Source: Onchocerca volvulus
Taxonomy: Eukaryota > Nematoda > Chromadorea > Rhabditida > Onchocercidae
DNA length: 64,000 nt
Assembly (NCBI GenBank): GCA_000499405.2
Contig: HG738137.1
Coordinates: 10,952,621-11,016,620, forward strand
Reading direction: 5' to 3'
A program made the translations under genes and the position numbers. The notes beneath the pieces were generated by a model. That model saw only the letters and a list, made by a program, of their open reading frames with translations, had not been told where the DNA came from and searched no databases. Shown in pieces: positions 47,376-62,400 of this stretch (its first letter is position 1; every line of letters begins with the position of its first letter).

Positions 47376-50300
47376 TTAAAAAAGTGTTTTTTTAGATGAC
47401 TTGCTGGCAATCATCAGGATAAATAATTCAATTTGAGCTAAAAAAGCATCACATGGATCGAGGAGTCCACGCTGCAATGCTTTTGGTATTGTTGTTCGAT
47501 GGTCAAATATCTGAAGAACATCAAAATTTAAACGTAGAAATAAATTTCTAGTAAAAAAATTTGCAAATTAGTTGTGTTTAAATGTCACTGATTTTACTAC
47601 GATTTCAATTCTTCCCGTTAAAGTAAACTTTATTGTGTTACTTTGAGAGAGGGTTTCAGTTTTTCCAAGAAGACTGCTTCTACCAATACATTTGTAACAG
47701 TTTTCACAGCATGTTGCCGCTTAGTGATTGTCCATTCAATTGCATTTATCATTTCAATCAATTAAACTAGTAAGGTCAATAAAAAATTCGATCGCTGATA
47801 GAAAAGATGTTTGTTTGAGTAAAGGCTAGTCTCATAACAAACCCGGAATTCTTCAATGTGTCACACGAATTAAGATTTTATATCAATAAATAAAACTGAA
47901 ACTCAAAAATCAGCGGTCCCATTTTTCTTATTTTGATAAGCAAATTTTGCTTATCATCGAATTTACTATTTCTTAATTCGATAAAAAAAATCTTATCATG
48001 AATTTCGGATAACAGAGAAAACAAAAATCACCTGCAGTTTACGCAAGATTTCATCGATAACAGGAGGATTCCATTTAAAACGATCAATGAAACGAATTTT
48101 CGGGTCCACCACCCATCGTTCGCAGATGTATCGACGGAAATCACGATTTACATCAACAGCTTTTTCTTCCTTTGTCTTAAAATTGTTGAGCTTTCTTTGC
48201 TTATAATGGTAAAATAGTTATGGTAAAGAGAAGTCACATATAGACAAATTTAGTAGAGTTAAGGATATTGAAACTTGTATAATTAAAATATAATTAAAAT
48301 TTTTAGTAGGAAAAATTGAAACAATGCACACAATCGATTGGGATAATAAATGAAATATCCATACTTTCATATATGTATTGATCAGCTCGGGCAAAAAACT
48401 GACTTGTGCACTAAAGTCAGTCAGAACATTTACTGAATCATGAAACTCGCAAATGAACGAACTGTGTATCTGCAAAAAATGCTCCGACTTATAATAAGAA
48501 ATAGTTTATGCATCTAGAATCAGGTATATAATAAGAAACCTCAGGCATGGGAAGCTCTTCGTCAGCTTCGATCCTTTGTTCTTGCAACGTCGATAAGACA
48601 GCATCCAATGCAGGAAATCTAGAAATTTTCAGAAATAACATCCTTTCTCATACTTTTCGAAAGGAAATAGGGAAGAAAAATAGATTCTTTCACGATTATA
48701 TAAAATGTAATACATAAAACCAGCAGATGTAAGATACAAATGAAATCATATGTTTCAGCTTACTGGAATAACTGAAGTACAGAATGATGCGCAGCTGGTT
48801 GATTTAAATTAGAAGGAATATATTTCAGCCGCATAAGTACATCACCAATAACATGATGAAGACATGCCAGTACTGAGCTCATTTGCCGTACCATACTTCC
48901 TCTACTTTGCTGTAATGTCATTTATCAATATTATTGATAATTATTTTAACAATAAGATGCAATAAAGTAAGCATCTGTAATAAAACGAAAATTAAATTAA
49001 TTAAATAAGTATCAAAATTTAAACAAGAAGTATCGAACAGAATGTAAAACCAATTCATAGAAAGTAAATTTACTATTATCATAATATTCTAATATGAAAA
49101 TTTTCGTAGTATCAGCGATAGCTGATACCAATCAATAACTACCTCAAATAGTGTTCAGATTAAAGTTTTACACTGAATGTATGAAAGTAATAAACATATA
49201 AAACATAAACTATCCCTACACTTAAACATTAAAATAGTACAGTGGGATTTCGGAAAAAATAGATTTAAAGAACAGAAAATATGAAAAACGGTCAAAAATT
49301 TGTCAAAAAGCAGATTATCAAATCACATTCCTTGAGTAGGGACAATATTATTCTCAGGAAAAAAATATTATTCTCAGAAAAAGCAATCAGTAAACTAACC
49401 TGGACACGGCATACAACAGCCATACATTCGGTATCTCCATGTTGATATGCCATATCACCGAGTCTAATGTTAAGTCGTTGAGCAACTGATACACCGACAT
49501 CTCGATTATTACTAACAAAAATGTATCGTGCTTCTGGTTCAAATATAATTGTTGGTTGGCGCATATGGAACAGCGCCCAGCTAAAAGTTAATTAATAGCA
49601 GCAGAATAACAAAAATGAAATGATAAAGATGAAATTGTACCGATGGAATGCGGAAGTCAGAAAAATCAAGAAAATAAATAAAATATCCAATCAGATAATT
49701 AAAACCTAAATTTCTTTCTGAATGCAAAATCCATGGACTATTGAATTTGCCGATAATAAGATTTACCTATTAGCGTTCATTTCTCCATGCATGCAAGCTA
49801 AAGATAAACTTTGTCCAGATAGCTCCAATACGCCACCCACAATGGTCACACCATCAGAAGTTTTCGGCATTGGTAAAAGTTTCTGTCGTGCTTGAATATT
49901 AGTTAGCATATCAAGAACTGATTGCCAATGATGATATTTGGTGAAATTTATCTTGTCATCAACTTCTGGAGATGATTCATCCACTATCACAGAACTTCTA
50001 ATTCCCCACACCATTCGACTGTTCGTTAGTTGTTCCTGTATTGAAACATGTATTTATTAACTAAGGTAACTAAATCATTTCAAATTTAATATAATCAAAA
50101 AATTAGATTTATTTAACTATGTTTAAATTCATCTTTAAGTAGTTAAATTATCTTAGCATTCTTCAGTTTTTTCTCAGTTACAAAATTAAAAATCGTTTTT
50201 TAAAAGATATTTGCAAAAGATGGATATTTTAAATACAAAACTGACGGAAAAAATTTTGAACCTGAAAGAATGATTGCAATTTTTGAGCGATTTTTATGAG

Positions 50301-53300
50301 ATCATTCACCGTCACTTTTGTTATAATCAGTTGCAAATCTGACCAGGAACAAGTAATGTTGACAGCAACTGATGCTTTCAGAACCTTAAATATTTTCCAT
50401 GTGATATCACTTTTTTTGATGATATTTTACTTCACTTTAACTACAGATCCAAAATCCATGGGAAATTCTTTTAAAAAAAAAGCTGTGAATTCAACTTTAA
50501 ATTAGTATTAAAACAAAAGCCTAACTGACCTCGCCTGTATCGTCAAAAATAGATATCCACTCATCCATAAAAGTGACTGATGGCTTTTCGCACTTTGCAA
50601 TGAATATTGGTCGACTCATCCATTCGATTCGACTTTGAACTTCCTTCAACTCTAACTTTGCATGATTTCGAGGTGGTTTCTGTAAAAAAAAAATCGCAAA
50701 ATTTTAATTAATTATAAAAAAAATAATAAACAACACATTTATAGAACATTACAACATAGATGAATACTTTTTTTCAATCAAATAAAAGAAAAAGAGATAA
50801 TTTTGCATTCTGGCACTGTGATGATCAAAGCAATCTCCAATCCATGAAGACCTACCAAAGCAGCTATCTGGTTTTCGCATGCAATGTGCAAAGATGTGAT
50901 AGCAATTTCGCCTGATATTACACCTCCATATGCTGATAATATAGCTGATTCCAAACCAAAATTGATGGAAATTGTCCTATCTTGTTTTGAATTAAGCTAA
51001 AAATAATAAATTTTTTAAAATAAATTATGAAAAGTTAGAAGACAATTTATTTCGCAATCAGATATACATACATAATTTTTCAACTGATAAATTATTGATC
51101 AAGGATAAAAAATTGGTTTTCTATTGGTACTAAATCTACCTTTCCTTTAAGCAAAATCGATCAAGGGCATGTCTAAATGTATAATTACTAGGTAAAATAG
51201 GGTGATACCAAATGATTCTTGACATATGGAAATGTTTTAAACTATTGCCTGACAGTAACCACGTAAAACACCTTCTCGTAAAATCAATTTTGTATTTCCC
51301 ATAGTATTAGCCATTTGTGCACTAATATTGAACTCCTTCCATTCGATACCACATATTACAATTGCGCTCCATTCCTTTTTCTTCAGGATCTCTTGCGTTG
51401 ATGAAACTCTGCAATCAGTGAATTCCTGTGACGAGTCATAACGTAGTACTTCTTGGTTATGGGAAAACAGGACAAAAAACTAGACAAAGAGTGATAATGC
51501 TGCAAAGATATTATATCGTAAAGCTTACTTCATAAATTTTAATTTAAAAAAGTTTTCAAACTTGACCAGAATAATCAATTTAATTTAGATTAGTGAAAAA
51601 CTCAATTTCAAATAGCAGAAGAAACTAACTTATTAGAAAGTGATCTAGATGGTGCATGATTCATCACAAATGAAGTCTCAGTACCATGAGTTGGAGTTTT
51701 CACAGAATGATCTCCGAAAAACAATCTACGTACAATGGCATGCCGATACCAGGGTTTCGGAAAGGAAATCAGCTCCGCAAGGCGACGCATATCATAATTG
51801 AAATTAGCTGATCCAATATTTGCAGTTAAAACAAACTATAAAAATAAAACAATTTTGACTTTTCTCTTTTCTTTCGATTTTAAGCCCACATCACAAATCC
51901 TCTTTCCGATGATTATGATCACCTGAACTTTGTTGTCCGATTCCAGACGACTGTTCTTACTTCTCGAAGCTAGGATTGATAAATGATCAAGTGTTAGTAG
52001 AAGAGCATCTTGAGCAGTTGAACGCTAAAATTTCCTTAATGTTTGTATATTCAACGTTAATATTATTGGTCATGAAATTCAAAAGTAGTGATAATAAAAA
52101 TAAAATTTACTTATAAATCCACATCAATCGAAACTGAGAGAAAAAAGAGACAAATTAGTAAATGTTCACAACAAATGAACATTTATTAATTTGAACTTAA
52201 GTATAAAATCTGGAGGACAAGAAACTATGTCAATCTATAATCCAGAAAAGAAATCTATAAACACATATTTCAATAAAGTCTCGGAACTCTCTCCTAGTTC
52301 ATATAGCACCATCAACCTAAAAATCATCGAACTTAACAGAATGAAACAGATAATACGGGCATCTGGCATCAAAATACATTTCCCTTCGGCTGGCGTGCTA
52401 CATGTCTCATATGCAAGTACGCACCAGCGTGAGATGCAAAGAACAGTACAGTATATAAGGACATTTCTGGTTTATACTATCCTGGAATTTATTTCCACAA
52501 TTCTTTCTTCATATGAAATTTGTAAATTTTTAAATTTTCATGACATTTACTTGATGTGGACTATAGATATTCAACGAGAAAGCGCTTAATGTTGCAGCAA
52601 CATGTATTCCACTTCCAACTGTATCAGCAACACTACTATTAGTTGTTCCTTCACAGTGCGGCCTTGTTGATGCCATCAATGTAAGTGATGGAAGTTTTAG
52701 CAAACAATCGGCTGCAGCCGTACGCTTAAATGGATTAGATCAGAAAATTTTCATAAACAAATTATTCTCTGCATATTTTATTAGCTAACTCGCTAACTTC
52801 ATTTAACTACTTCACTGACCACATGCAAATTACTTATTTATAATTTCACTTTATTCATGATTCAATTAAACTGCTAAATCAGTATGCTGAAAAATGTCAA
52901 CTGTTAGCCAAATCAATTCCACAAACTTCGCTGTTCAACACATGTATTTGTTGCTAATACAATGCTACGCTGTTCCTTTATTTTAAATTAAATTATATAC
53001 GGATATTAAGAAAAAAAAATATTGAAAAGACAACAGATTACCTGCTGTTGACCTTCAAATCGAACTGTAGAAGACTGTACGCTCAAATAGAACAAAACAT
53101 CAAGAGGAATTACAGAGGTATCCATTTCAACAATCGATACATCAGAATCAATCATTTCATTCTGATCTATGTTTGAAAGCTAAATTATTGAGATTTTAAG
53201 TGTGTTGAAATAGCAGTGAATTTAAGAGATCCAAAAAATTAGATTAAGAAAATGATAATGGAAATATGAAGGAATAAAAAAAGAACAAAAGAAATTTTTG

Positions 53301-56300
53301 ATGAAAAAATCCTTTCTTGGAAGAAATTCGAAAAGAAATCAATAAATTTTAAGAACTATGGATAATCTACATTTAATGATGAGTTTACACTATTTTCAGG
53401 AATTGTTCCAAACATCTGCTCCAGGAAATCGGCAATATGTGGCGTTATTAGAGATTCTTGAGGCATGCTTGCTAACTCGACTGCGAGATAAAAGGCTGGC
53501 CGACGCCATGGACTAAAAAAGTAAATTTTAGGCCAATTGGTTAGACCTTACAGTCATATTTTTTTAAGTTACGTGATTCATTAAATCCTAATTTCTCATC
53601 AACTTTTCAATTTTAAATTTCATGTTAATATAAGAATTGATACTAGAGTTTACCTGGATCTTCCATATTTATACGAAAATGTAGTTTGAATATGATGCGG
53701 TATTTGTTTGTGTATCTGACCTGTATCAAGCGATGTATAATAGGCTCTAATGTCAACACTGAAAAAGCGACAAAGGAGAAAATGATGAAAACGTAACACT
53801 TATTTCATGTCCGAACTCATAATTTTTGATCCAATGTTATTAAATGAAAACGACTTTTAAATAATTGCTTGAGCAAGCACTGCTTTCCAAAATTACGCAA
53901 CAGAATTGCAATTACACAAAAGAATTGACCATCTCAATGATCCATTACAATTAATAAACGATAAAGGGCCCAAATTATGCAATTTCATTCTGTTTAAGCC
54001 TGATATCAACAAGCAAAATGACTAATATATATGTCAACAAATCTGAACGGAAATTTCTTAAATAAAATTGAACAAACCTTGGAATTGCAAGCTTTGTGAC
54101 TGCTACGGATTCATTTGTTTGCGCCATTTTTGATTTCAGATCTCGTGCAGATGGACGTTTCGTTAGTAGACCTGTGCTTTCTTCTGGTTTACCCAATGTT
54201 CGCAAAGTACATGAACCAGATTCAATGCTCACCTGGAATTATCAAAGATATTAATACTATTCGAATTATGTCCTTCTCAAAAAACTCTTCTTTTTTGCTC
54301 ATGAAAATATTTCAAAGTTTACTTTCGAGAACAGCGGAGACATGAAACCTTACCTGTACATCGATATTCATGTCCACCGTACTTGCCATAACATTACTCT
54401 CCGACGAACGTCCGCTTGACGATCCTCTTTCTGAAGTTCGAGGTAATTCATTGAGTTGTAAACCTAGCAACACATTTTTCTTTAACGTAGCGGAAGATAT
54501 TTGTGATTGATCGTCCGACTGTTCAGATGATAATATATTTCCCACTTGCTTTGTTTCATGAATTCTGATAGACTAAAAATTATTTTTCAAATAAAAATGT
54601 AGAACTGGAAGATTTGAAAAGTAAAAAGTTAGGCTAATACCCTTTTATTTTGCAATAATATAATGAAATACAAGTATAAGATGTAGTTTCGGACTTAAAA
54701 TCTATAAAATTTATCATAATGAAGTTGCTCAAAAACAACCCTCTTCGGCTCCATTAATTTCTTCCGTTGGCGAATAGCATTGCGTTTCAACTTTTCAATT
54801 ATCGATTTTCGAAACTGCTTAAACCGAGCTGACTCCAGTTTGCGCAACGTCCGCCTCTCCTTCTCAATAGCTGGTTCCGATGCTCCACATTGCATTAGGT
54901 CAGTTACCAAAACCGATTGTTCATGCATCTATAAATTCAGACTTTCTGATCGCCCAACTTCAAAGATATGAGGACAAAAACAGCAAACTAAATAGGATTC
55001 TAATATTACAAATGACAAGATTTTCGAAAAGTAACACTTAGAAGTTGTTTGACTCTTTCGCGACACTTTTTCGTACAAATTAATGCAGTATTTGTGCTTA
55101 TTTCAAAGTTAATCTAAAAGCATAAAACTCTCACTTACTTTCCGCTCCAGCCATTGAATTCGTTCTTCAGGTTGTGCAAGATTTCCAAGCTCACCGGTAG
55201 CATCAATCTCGGCATCTTGTTCATCATCATCATCATAAACGACTGATGATTCATTCGCCAATTCTTCCCAATCTTCCTCATTAATATTGGATGTAAGCGA
55301 TGAGAAAGTACTAATTAGAAGTGACGCATGTTTCCCGATGCGCTATAAAAGCTTTTTAATCATAATATATAAATATTCTAAACATTTATTAGATTCGTCC
55401 AAAAATTTTGACTATTTCTTTATTTATTTTCAAAGTTTGGATTTTGAATATATATTGGAACTAATTGAATTGAAATTTAAATTGAACTGTGATATGTCGA
55501 AATAGAAAATCTTAGCTTACTTGATCAAGATCGATAACCATTCCACACATTTGCCATTTTATTGACAAAGTCCATTTGGCATTCTCGGATAGGTCAGAAG
55601 CTGCTGTTGCACGTGAAACAAACTGATAAGTACCTTGTGGAAAATAGAAATAATTTGAACGCGACGGGTCACTAGGTTCGTTCTCAATCCAATTATCGTT
55701 CAGAGTCTGTAAAATTTGATTTTTTTGTATTGTAGCATAATTTTTCCATAATGGACACTGAACTGATACGATTCCGCGACATTCTGTGTATCAACTGTGA
55801 AAAAAGAATACATTCAAGTCATAATAACTGAGAAAATTCCTAAAATTTCTCTTGGAATTAAAAAAACATAGCGAAATCTTAAAGAGGACCATGTATCTAA
55901 GCTAAATTTTAAGTGAAATAAATTAAACAGGTAATCACCTGATCATCAAAATTATCGATAAATTTGACTTTAAATTTATGAAATGTTGCTTGGCATGCCA
56001 ATTCTTTCTTCACGCAAACGTTGATATCCGTACTTTGCAACGAGATAAGCAATGCAGAGAGATTCTCGCTCAGATCTGCACTATATAAGGGCATACAAAC
56101 ATAGATACCATTGGTAACTTTCAACGACAAACTTACATTCATTTCTGTTTCTGCATTCTGCAACATATTTTGAAAAATCTCTGCTCAAAATTTCGCATAA
56201 TTCAGTCGAAATTATTTAAACTGTGTCGCAGTGAACTTAATTCGATTTAATACAGTTCATTATGATAAATAAGAACTTTTTGCGTGATAGCTAATATTTA

Positions 56301-56432
56301 CTACAAAATAATGGCCAATGAGCTTGCAAATATTAAAAAAATTTTTTTCGATTTGTCATCTTCATTTTTGTATACATTATGATGCATTCCATTGCCAAAA
56401 TCGAACATAAATGGTTAGATGAAATAGTTTTT

Positions 56433-56463
<31 letters not shown>

Positions 56464-59400
56464 TTTTACATCGTTCAACCTACGGTATACTAGCAGGATT
56501 ACTGAAAACTTGCTCCATCAACTAGAATGGATGGTAAATTTAGAAAATTAAAATAGGACTTTAAAGATATCATTTATATCATAAAAAATGAATTCAACCA
56601 CCAATGCATAATTACTTCAATCATATCCGATCAATAATTATTTCAGAATATAACAATAATAGAAACATATTATTTTTTCTATGTTTTTATTCAAAATTTT
56701 AAACTTATTCGTTTTTTTCTCAAAGTGAAAAAAAGACTTACTAGAGGTGTTGAAACATGAGCCGATGTAATAGATAATGGTCGCGACGATTTTAACATTT
56801 TCTTTCGTTCTTCATGCCAAAAGTCATAAGTATTTTTATAATTTAGCCATAACAAAATTGCCTAAAATAATAGGATAAAATATGTGACCGAAGAGTAACA
56901 AGATACGAAAAAATCGGGAATTTTATGCAAGGATAAGATCTGTCTATATACAAAAAGCTCGTTAACAAGCAACAATGGCAATTATTTCATAAAAGAACTT
57001 ACTTTATCGATTGCTGACGACTTAATGAGAAGAATAGGACGATTTACCGTAACAATGTAACTGTACGCAGATAGTGCGCTGCTGCTTTTATTTTGCAAAG
57101 TTATCTAAATTTCAGCATATCCATCCACACTTAATTACAAAATTTCACTTGTAAAAGTATGTTAATTTAATTGAAAAATAATAAAAATTTTTAAACTTTC
57201 AATCCATTTTTGAATACAAAAGGATAAAGTCTAAAGCTCGAAGTTAGCATTAAACTTATCTATGAAAATCATCTGAGCTTAGTTGGCAGACAAATTTATA
57301 AATTATAAATAAAATCTTTCCAACTTACTTAAAATTTATAAACAAAATCTTCCAAACTTGCTTAAAATTCTTAGTAATGGTCTTATAAAGCTTGAACATA
57401 TCTAAGCACGATCATGTCAGTACCACAGTGAAATATCTAGTCATATTTCACGGACAAAATTTCGTGCGTTTTGAATCTGAAATTTGAAGCAAAAACAAAT
57501 TTCACCTGTGTCATAAATGTAGCAAATTCTTGTAGTTCAGTTTCAATTTCTTCAAACATAGCAGTTTTCACCAAAAGACCAAGTTTAGTACTCACGCCAA
57601 TCACCGCTTTCCCATATATTCTTTTCTAAACATTTATTCAGAGGAAGGACTTGAGTAAATTTATGGTTCCTCACTAACACTTGGAAAAAATAAAAAAGGA
57701 AGTAATTTCTCTTTAAATGTTTCAGCTAGAACTAAAATCTAGAAAAACTCCTAAAACGACACCCCAAATTTACCGTTTTTGACTCCATTCTTTTTTCTCT
57801 CCAACGATTGGTTAAAGTTGCTGTGATATTATCGAATGTCAATCGGACTGCAATTGAAGTTGGTGTACTAGCAGTGAGTTGAAGCCAAGGGGCTGTCTCT
57901 CCGCGTAGCTAAAATTACATAACGCATAAAAGTTGTTTTGCCAATTATTCAAAATATTTAAAAAAATAAACAGCAAATTATACCTTATATTCTGAATTTA
58001 GAGAATTTTTTTCCTACTAAATTTAACCAGGACAATCATCAGAGCTTGGCAGAGGACTGTCTGAGCAATGTTCAAAACAAGGGGCAGTGTAAATTCAAGA
58101 AATTCATGGAGCTAGGAAACGATATCACATACTGACCGACTAGAACTAAACAATTTGCAAGGAGATTAAATGAAAAGTCCGAAAATTCAAGAACTATTAT
58201 AAAGATGAAGAGAAAATTCTGATGCTCCTTTCAGATTCAAAAGATAAAATTGAAATAAATAGCCTTTCTTATTTCCTTTGAATTATTTATTAATTTAATT
58301 CATGTAAGCATATATAAACATTATTTTAACGAAAAAAATAAAAAAATCATTAAGTGATAGATATATAGTAAATATGCAGAAACATTGATCGAAATTTACT
58401 GTAATAGTAAATAAAAATGGGTCCTGTGACGGGATTTGTTCAGAAGGTGTTGAAGGGCGAACTGTTCGATCGCCAATAATTCTATCGATCAGCGATATTA
58501 GTTCAGTACGAAAACATTGTTCCGCAAAAAGAATTTGATTAAGCAAATCTGTAGTGAATACATGTTCTAATTTACCTGAAATCTGGAAAAAATTGAACTG
58601 AAACTAATAATTCATATATTTTTCAATAATAAAAAATGTATTTACTATATCCTTAAAATCAGAGAAAGATAAACGAACATTTTAATTACTCGTGATTCTG
58701 TTACACTACAAATACTTCGGTAATGTATTTTAGTTAAATTGTAGTGATGAGTATTACCGACTGTCACAACTACATCGATGTATCCTCCTTCCCTGAATAG
58801 CAAATTTTCATCCCCTATTTCATCAATTTGTTCAATTTTCTCAGCCATACGATATGCACCATCAGCAGAAATGTGAGGAAGTACTAGCGTAAAGGTGTCC
58901 GAATTCAATGACGATGTTCGTTTTTCATCAATGGATGGTGCAATGACAGTGAAATGAACAACGTGGCTTTTAATTCGGCCGGTGAATTTCGATGCTGATC
59001 CACTGGAATTCGATTAAAATTTAGAAAATTAAAAAAAAAATGGTTTCGAATTAAGCTCAAGTCTGAGATTTTCAGATTCAGCATAATATCCATTGTGAAA
59101 AAAAAAAAAAAAAAAAGAAAAAGAAAGAAAAAAACAAACGTATTTCCACAACTCTCCGCTTGATCAAGCCGATACTTCACCTTCAATGAAGGCAGTAACT
59201 GAGCAGACAGTTCAATGCTGCTTACCAGAAATTCGAAATTTACAACCATTACACCCTGTCGTTGTTGCAAATGAGCTGAATATTCACCGACAGGCTAAAA
59301 TAATTTTCAAATTCCAATTTTAAAAAAACAATAAAAAAATGAGTTACTGCTTAAAGTTACTAATCACATTTAGCATAACCATTTGCTTTATACATAGATA

Positions 59401-62400
59401 ACGAGCAGTAGCAAACAAATAATTGATTTTCAAGAATCCATGATATGCAATGATACCGTTGGAATGTTGTATTCCAGACGAGTCATTTGTTCATTCAATT
59501 GCGAAACATTCCTGAGGACCACTTCATGAAGATTCTGAGCATGAATAGGCGTATCGCCTTCGACATCACCAATCAATACCTTGATATGACTTCCCATTGA
59601 TCCATTAATATATCTCTCCCTATAACTTAATCTCTTCAACCATTTTTAATTTCAGTAAGCTTAAGGATGAATCTAAAAAATTAATCAAATACGAAACCTT
59701 TCGAATCTTAAAGAACTTGTTTTCACCAAAAAGCTAACGATATGCTTGGCATCGTGACCCATAACAAATTCGGATAAAATGAGATTGGCACGCTGTATTG
59801 ATGCATTCAATTCATCCAATATTTTTTTATCTTTTATCTTATCCCGTCGATTTATATGTTCAAGCTGAAATATTTCAAACTTTTCAATGATACCAAAAAT
59901 TAGGTTAAAACCTGAAAATAAATGTTATTTTATCAATTTTTTTTACAATCGTAATTTTCTATTCTAAAACCAACTCGTGTCCTTTTTAGTGTCGCTGAAA
60001 TATACAAATGTGTAAGCGTCATTTCAAGAACAGCAACTTTAATATCCACATTGCCATCCACTTTTATTTCGAAGAACTCCTCACTGAAGTGCGTAATTTT
60101 GGTCCGAGAACTGAAATTCCACAACAAAGAGATACAAGTTAGAATATGAGTCGATGCCGGTAACAAACTATCAAATGAATTCATAACACTGTAAGACAAT
60201 GCAAAATTACCCAAAATAATCATGTAGTTTATCGATCACATTATGTAACCAATGTGTTGAACTGGTGATATCGAACTCCGAAGCTGCGGTATTTGACGGA
60301 GATTTTGAAATACATATCGTTTCTTTTGATGTATCATTTATTCTAGCCGTCTTCAAACGTGCGAAAGCTGAGGTACAAGAGCGAATCACACGACAAAGAT
60401 CGTTGAAAAGACAGACAGCCACAAAGGGAAATAAAGTACGAATGTTTTGCACAGATGAATTGTACGACAAAAATATGGAAATCCTGGAAGTTGGAATTTT
60501 ATTTTATTTCTTGAATTAACCAATTTTTTTTGATAAATAAGTCACTTACTGAATAATTTGTCTGAAATCAAACAAGCTTAAAAGAAATAACCTACATAAA
60601 TTCTCTCCGTTCAAGAAAAAGTAGGATAAGTAAAAAAAGATTTAGAGATATGTTTTTTAATCTACAGATGGAGATTCATTCTGTAAAATAAAAACTTCAT
60701 TTCTGTTTCATAGGAGAAATTCATATACCTCGTAGGTTTAAGTTTAAGCTCATCAAAACACGATTCTGTATGAATCTCTCCTATCATATCAAGTGAATCC
60801 ATATGCAGGAGGTGATGTCTTGTTGTTGATAAGTAGTTAACATTTGATGCGGAAATCATTTTTGGTTCTAGTATATCAATCTGAAACAATATATTATTTT
60901 TCAATTACAATAATTTCATGCAGTTGTTTTTGTCATTAAATTTCCTATTTATATCTCACTCTAAAAAATTGTCAAATTAAAATTTCTCCATCACACGATA
61001 AAAAATAGTCCTATATCGTACGGAATTTCCAGGAACTTCCAAAAAAAGATCAAGCTTATTGCTAACAGTTCTGTATTCAACAAGGATTAGTTAAAGAAAA
61101 AAGTGCCTATTTTGATAAAAATCTCTCCACAATTGTAGTGCAATTATGAATGATTTTCTCAGTCTGTTGCAAAACTGATGATTAAAGGAAGATTCAATCT
61201 TTCTGGTTCTTTTTTAAAAAGATTTTTTTTTTTTTGCTATTTCTGTTAAGAATACAATATTAGCCAGATAAGCACTAATGTCATATTCAAATGAATTAAC
61301 AAAAGATTTTCATAGCAAATTAATCCAAAATTTTCTTAATTTCTTCTGTAATTTGGAGAAATAAACCAGAGATAGAAGTGATAAACATTCAGTATATTTT
61401 TAGCAAATATGGTTACAAACAAGTAAATAAATAAAATCTTGAAATTTTCGTTACAATTCGAATCAGCTAATTTTAAAAGCAAAATTTCAGGAACAAATTA
61501 CTTATATCACTATTCTAGCTAATCATATAAAAATTTTTTCCAGTACCTTTAGCGATGTAAATTCAACCAAAAATCTAGCATCAATGTTAGCTATTGATAA
61601 CAGAATATTTGAATTTGACGACTCAAGTTCACGTGCCTGAAATAGACCAACTTAACAAATGTAAACTTAACAAATATAAATGGATTAATCATAATTCTGA
61701 AATTCTCTACTAAAATGAAGATCTACCATAGGCTTCATTCCTACCCTCATCATAAAATGAAATGAGTAACCCAATTGAAAATATTAATAACAGCGCTATC
61801 CAGCAACTTAGAATGATGATTCACAAATCTTTAAATCGCTATGTAGTGTTTAAATTTATTTTTGATAACAAAAGATGAAAATAAACATATTAGAATACAT
61901 AATTCATGAAACTTCGAAGAATTTTATTGTAATCTCTGCTTGAAATCTTCAACAATGTTTAATTATTACTATTGCAAGTATTTAGACCCGGTTTTAGAAC
62001 AAATAATTTAACAAACCTCATAAAAACTCCAAAAGAAAGCGGGTAAAGCAATTTCCATCGCATTTATTGGCGCATCATCCAGAAGCTTCCTAGCAGTTTT
62101 ATTTCGCGTTGACGCTTCTTTATGTTCACGATGCTTAGCCAAAACCCAATGGTACAGATCCACTGAAGTATTTTTTTTTTTTTTTTTAATCCATTTCATT
62201 TAATCAATCTTTCAGATTTGATAGAATCAATAAAACAATACATCCTCAAATATTAGTACTTACAATCCTCAGACATTAGTATTTACTTGATTTAAAACTA
62301 ATGAGTTACGAATGCAGTTTATATAAAAAAGGAAGATGAATAAAGCAATGAAAGATCTATATAAAACAGTTAACTAAAAATGAAAATGGAATATTTTCAC

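Noticed and set aside
60265..60519. 84-codon plus ORF
   Set aside because: Antisense shadow of lpd-3 exon 60211-60483, whose minus frame joins in phase on both sides.
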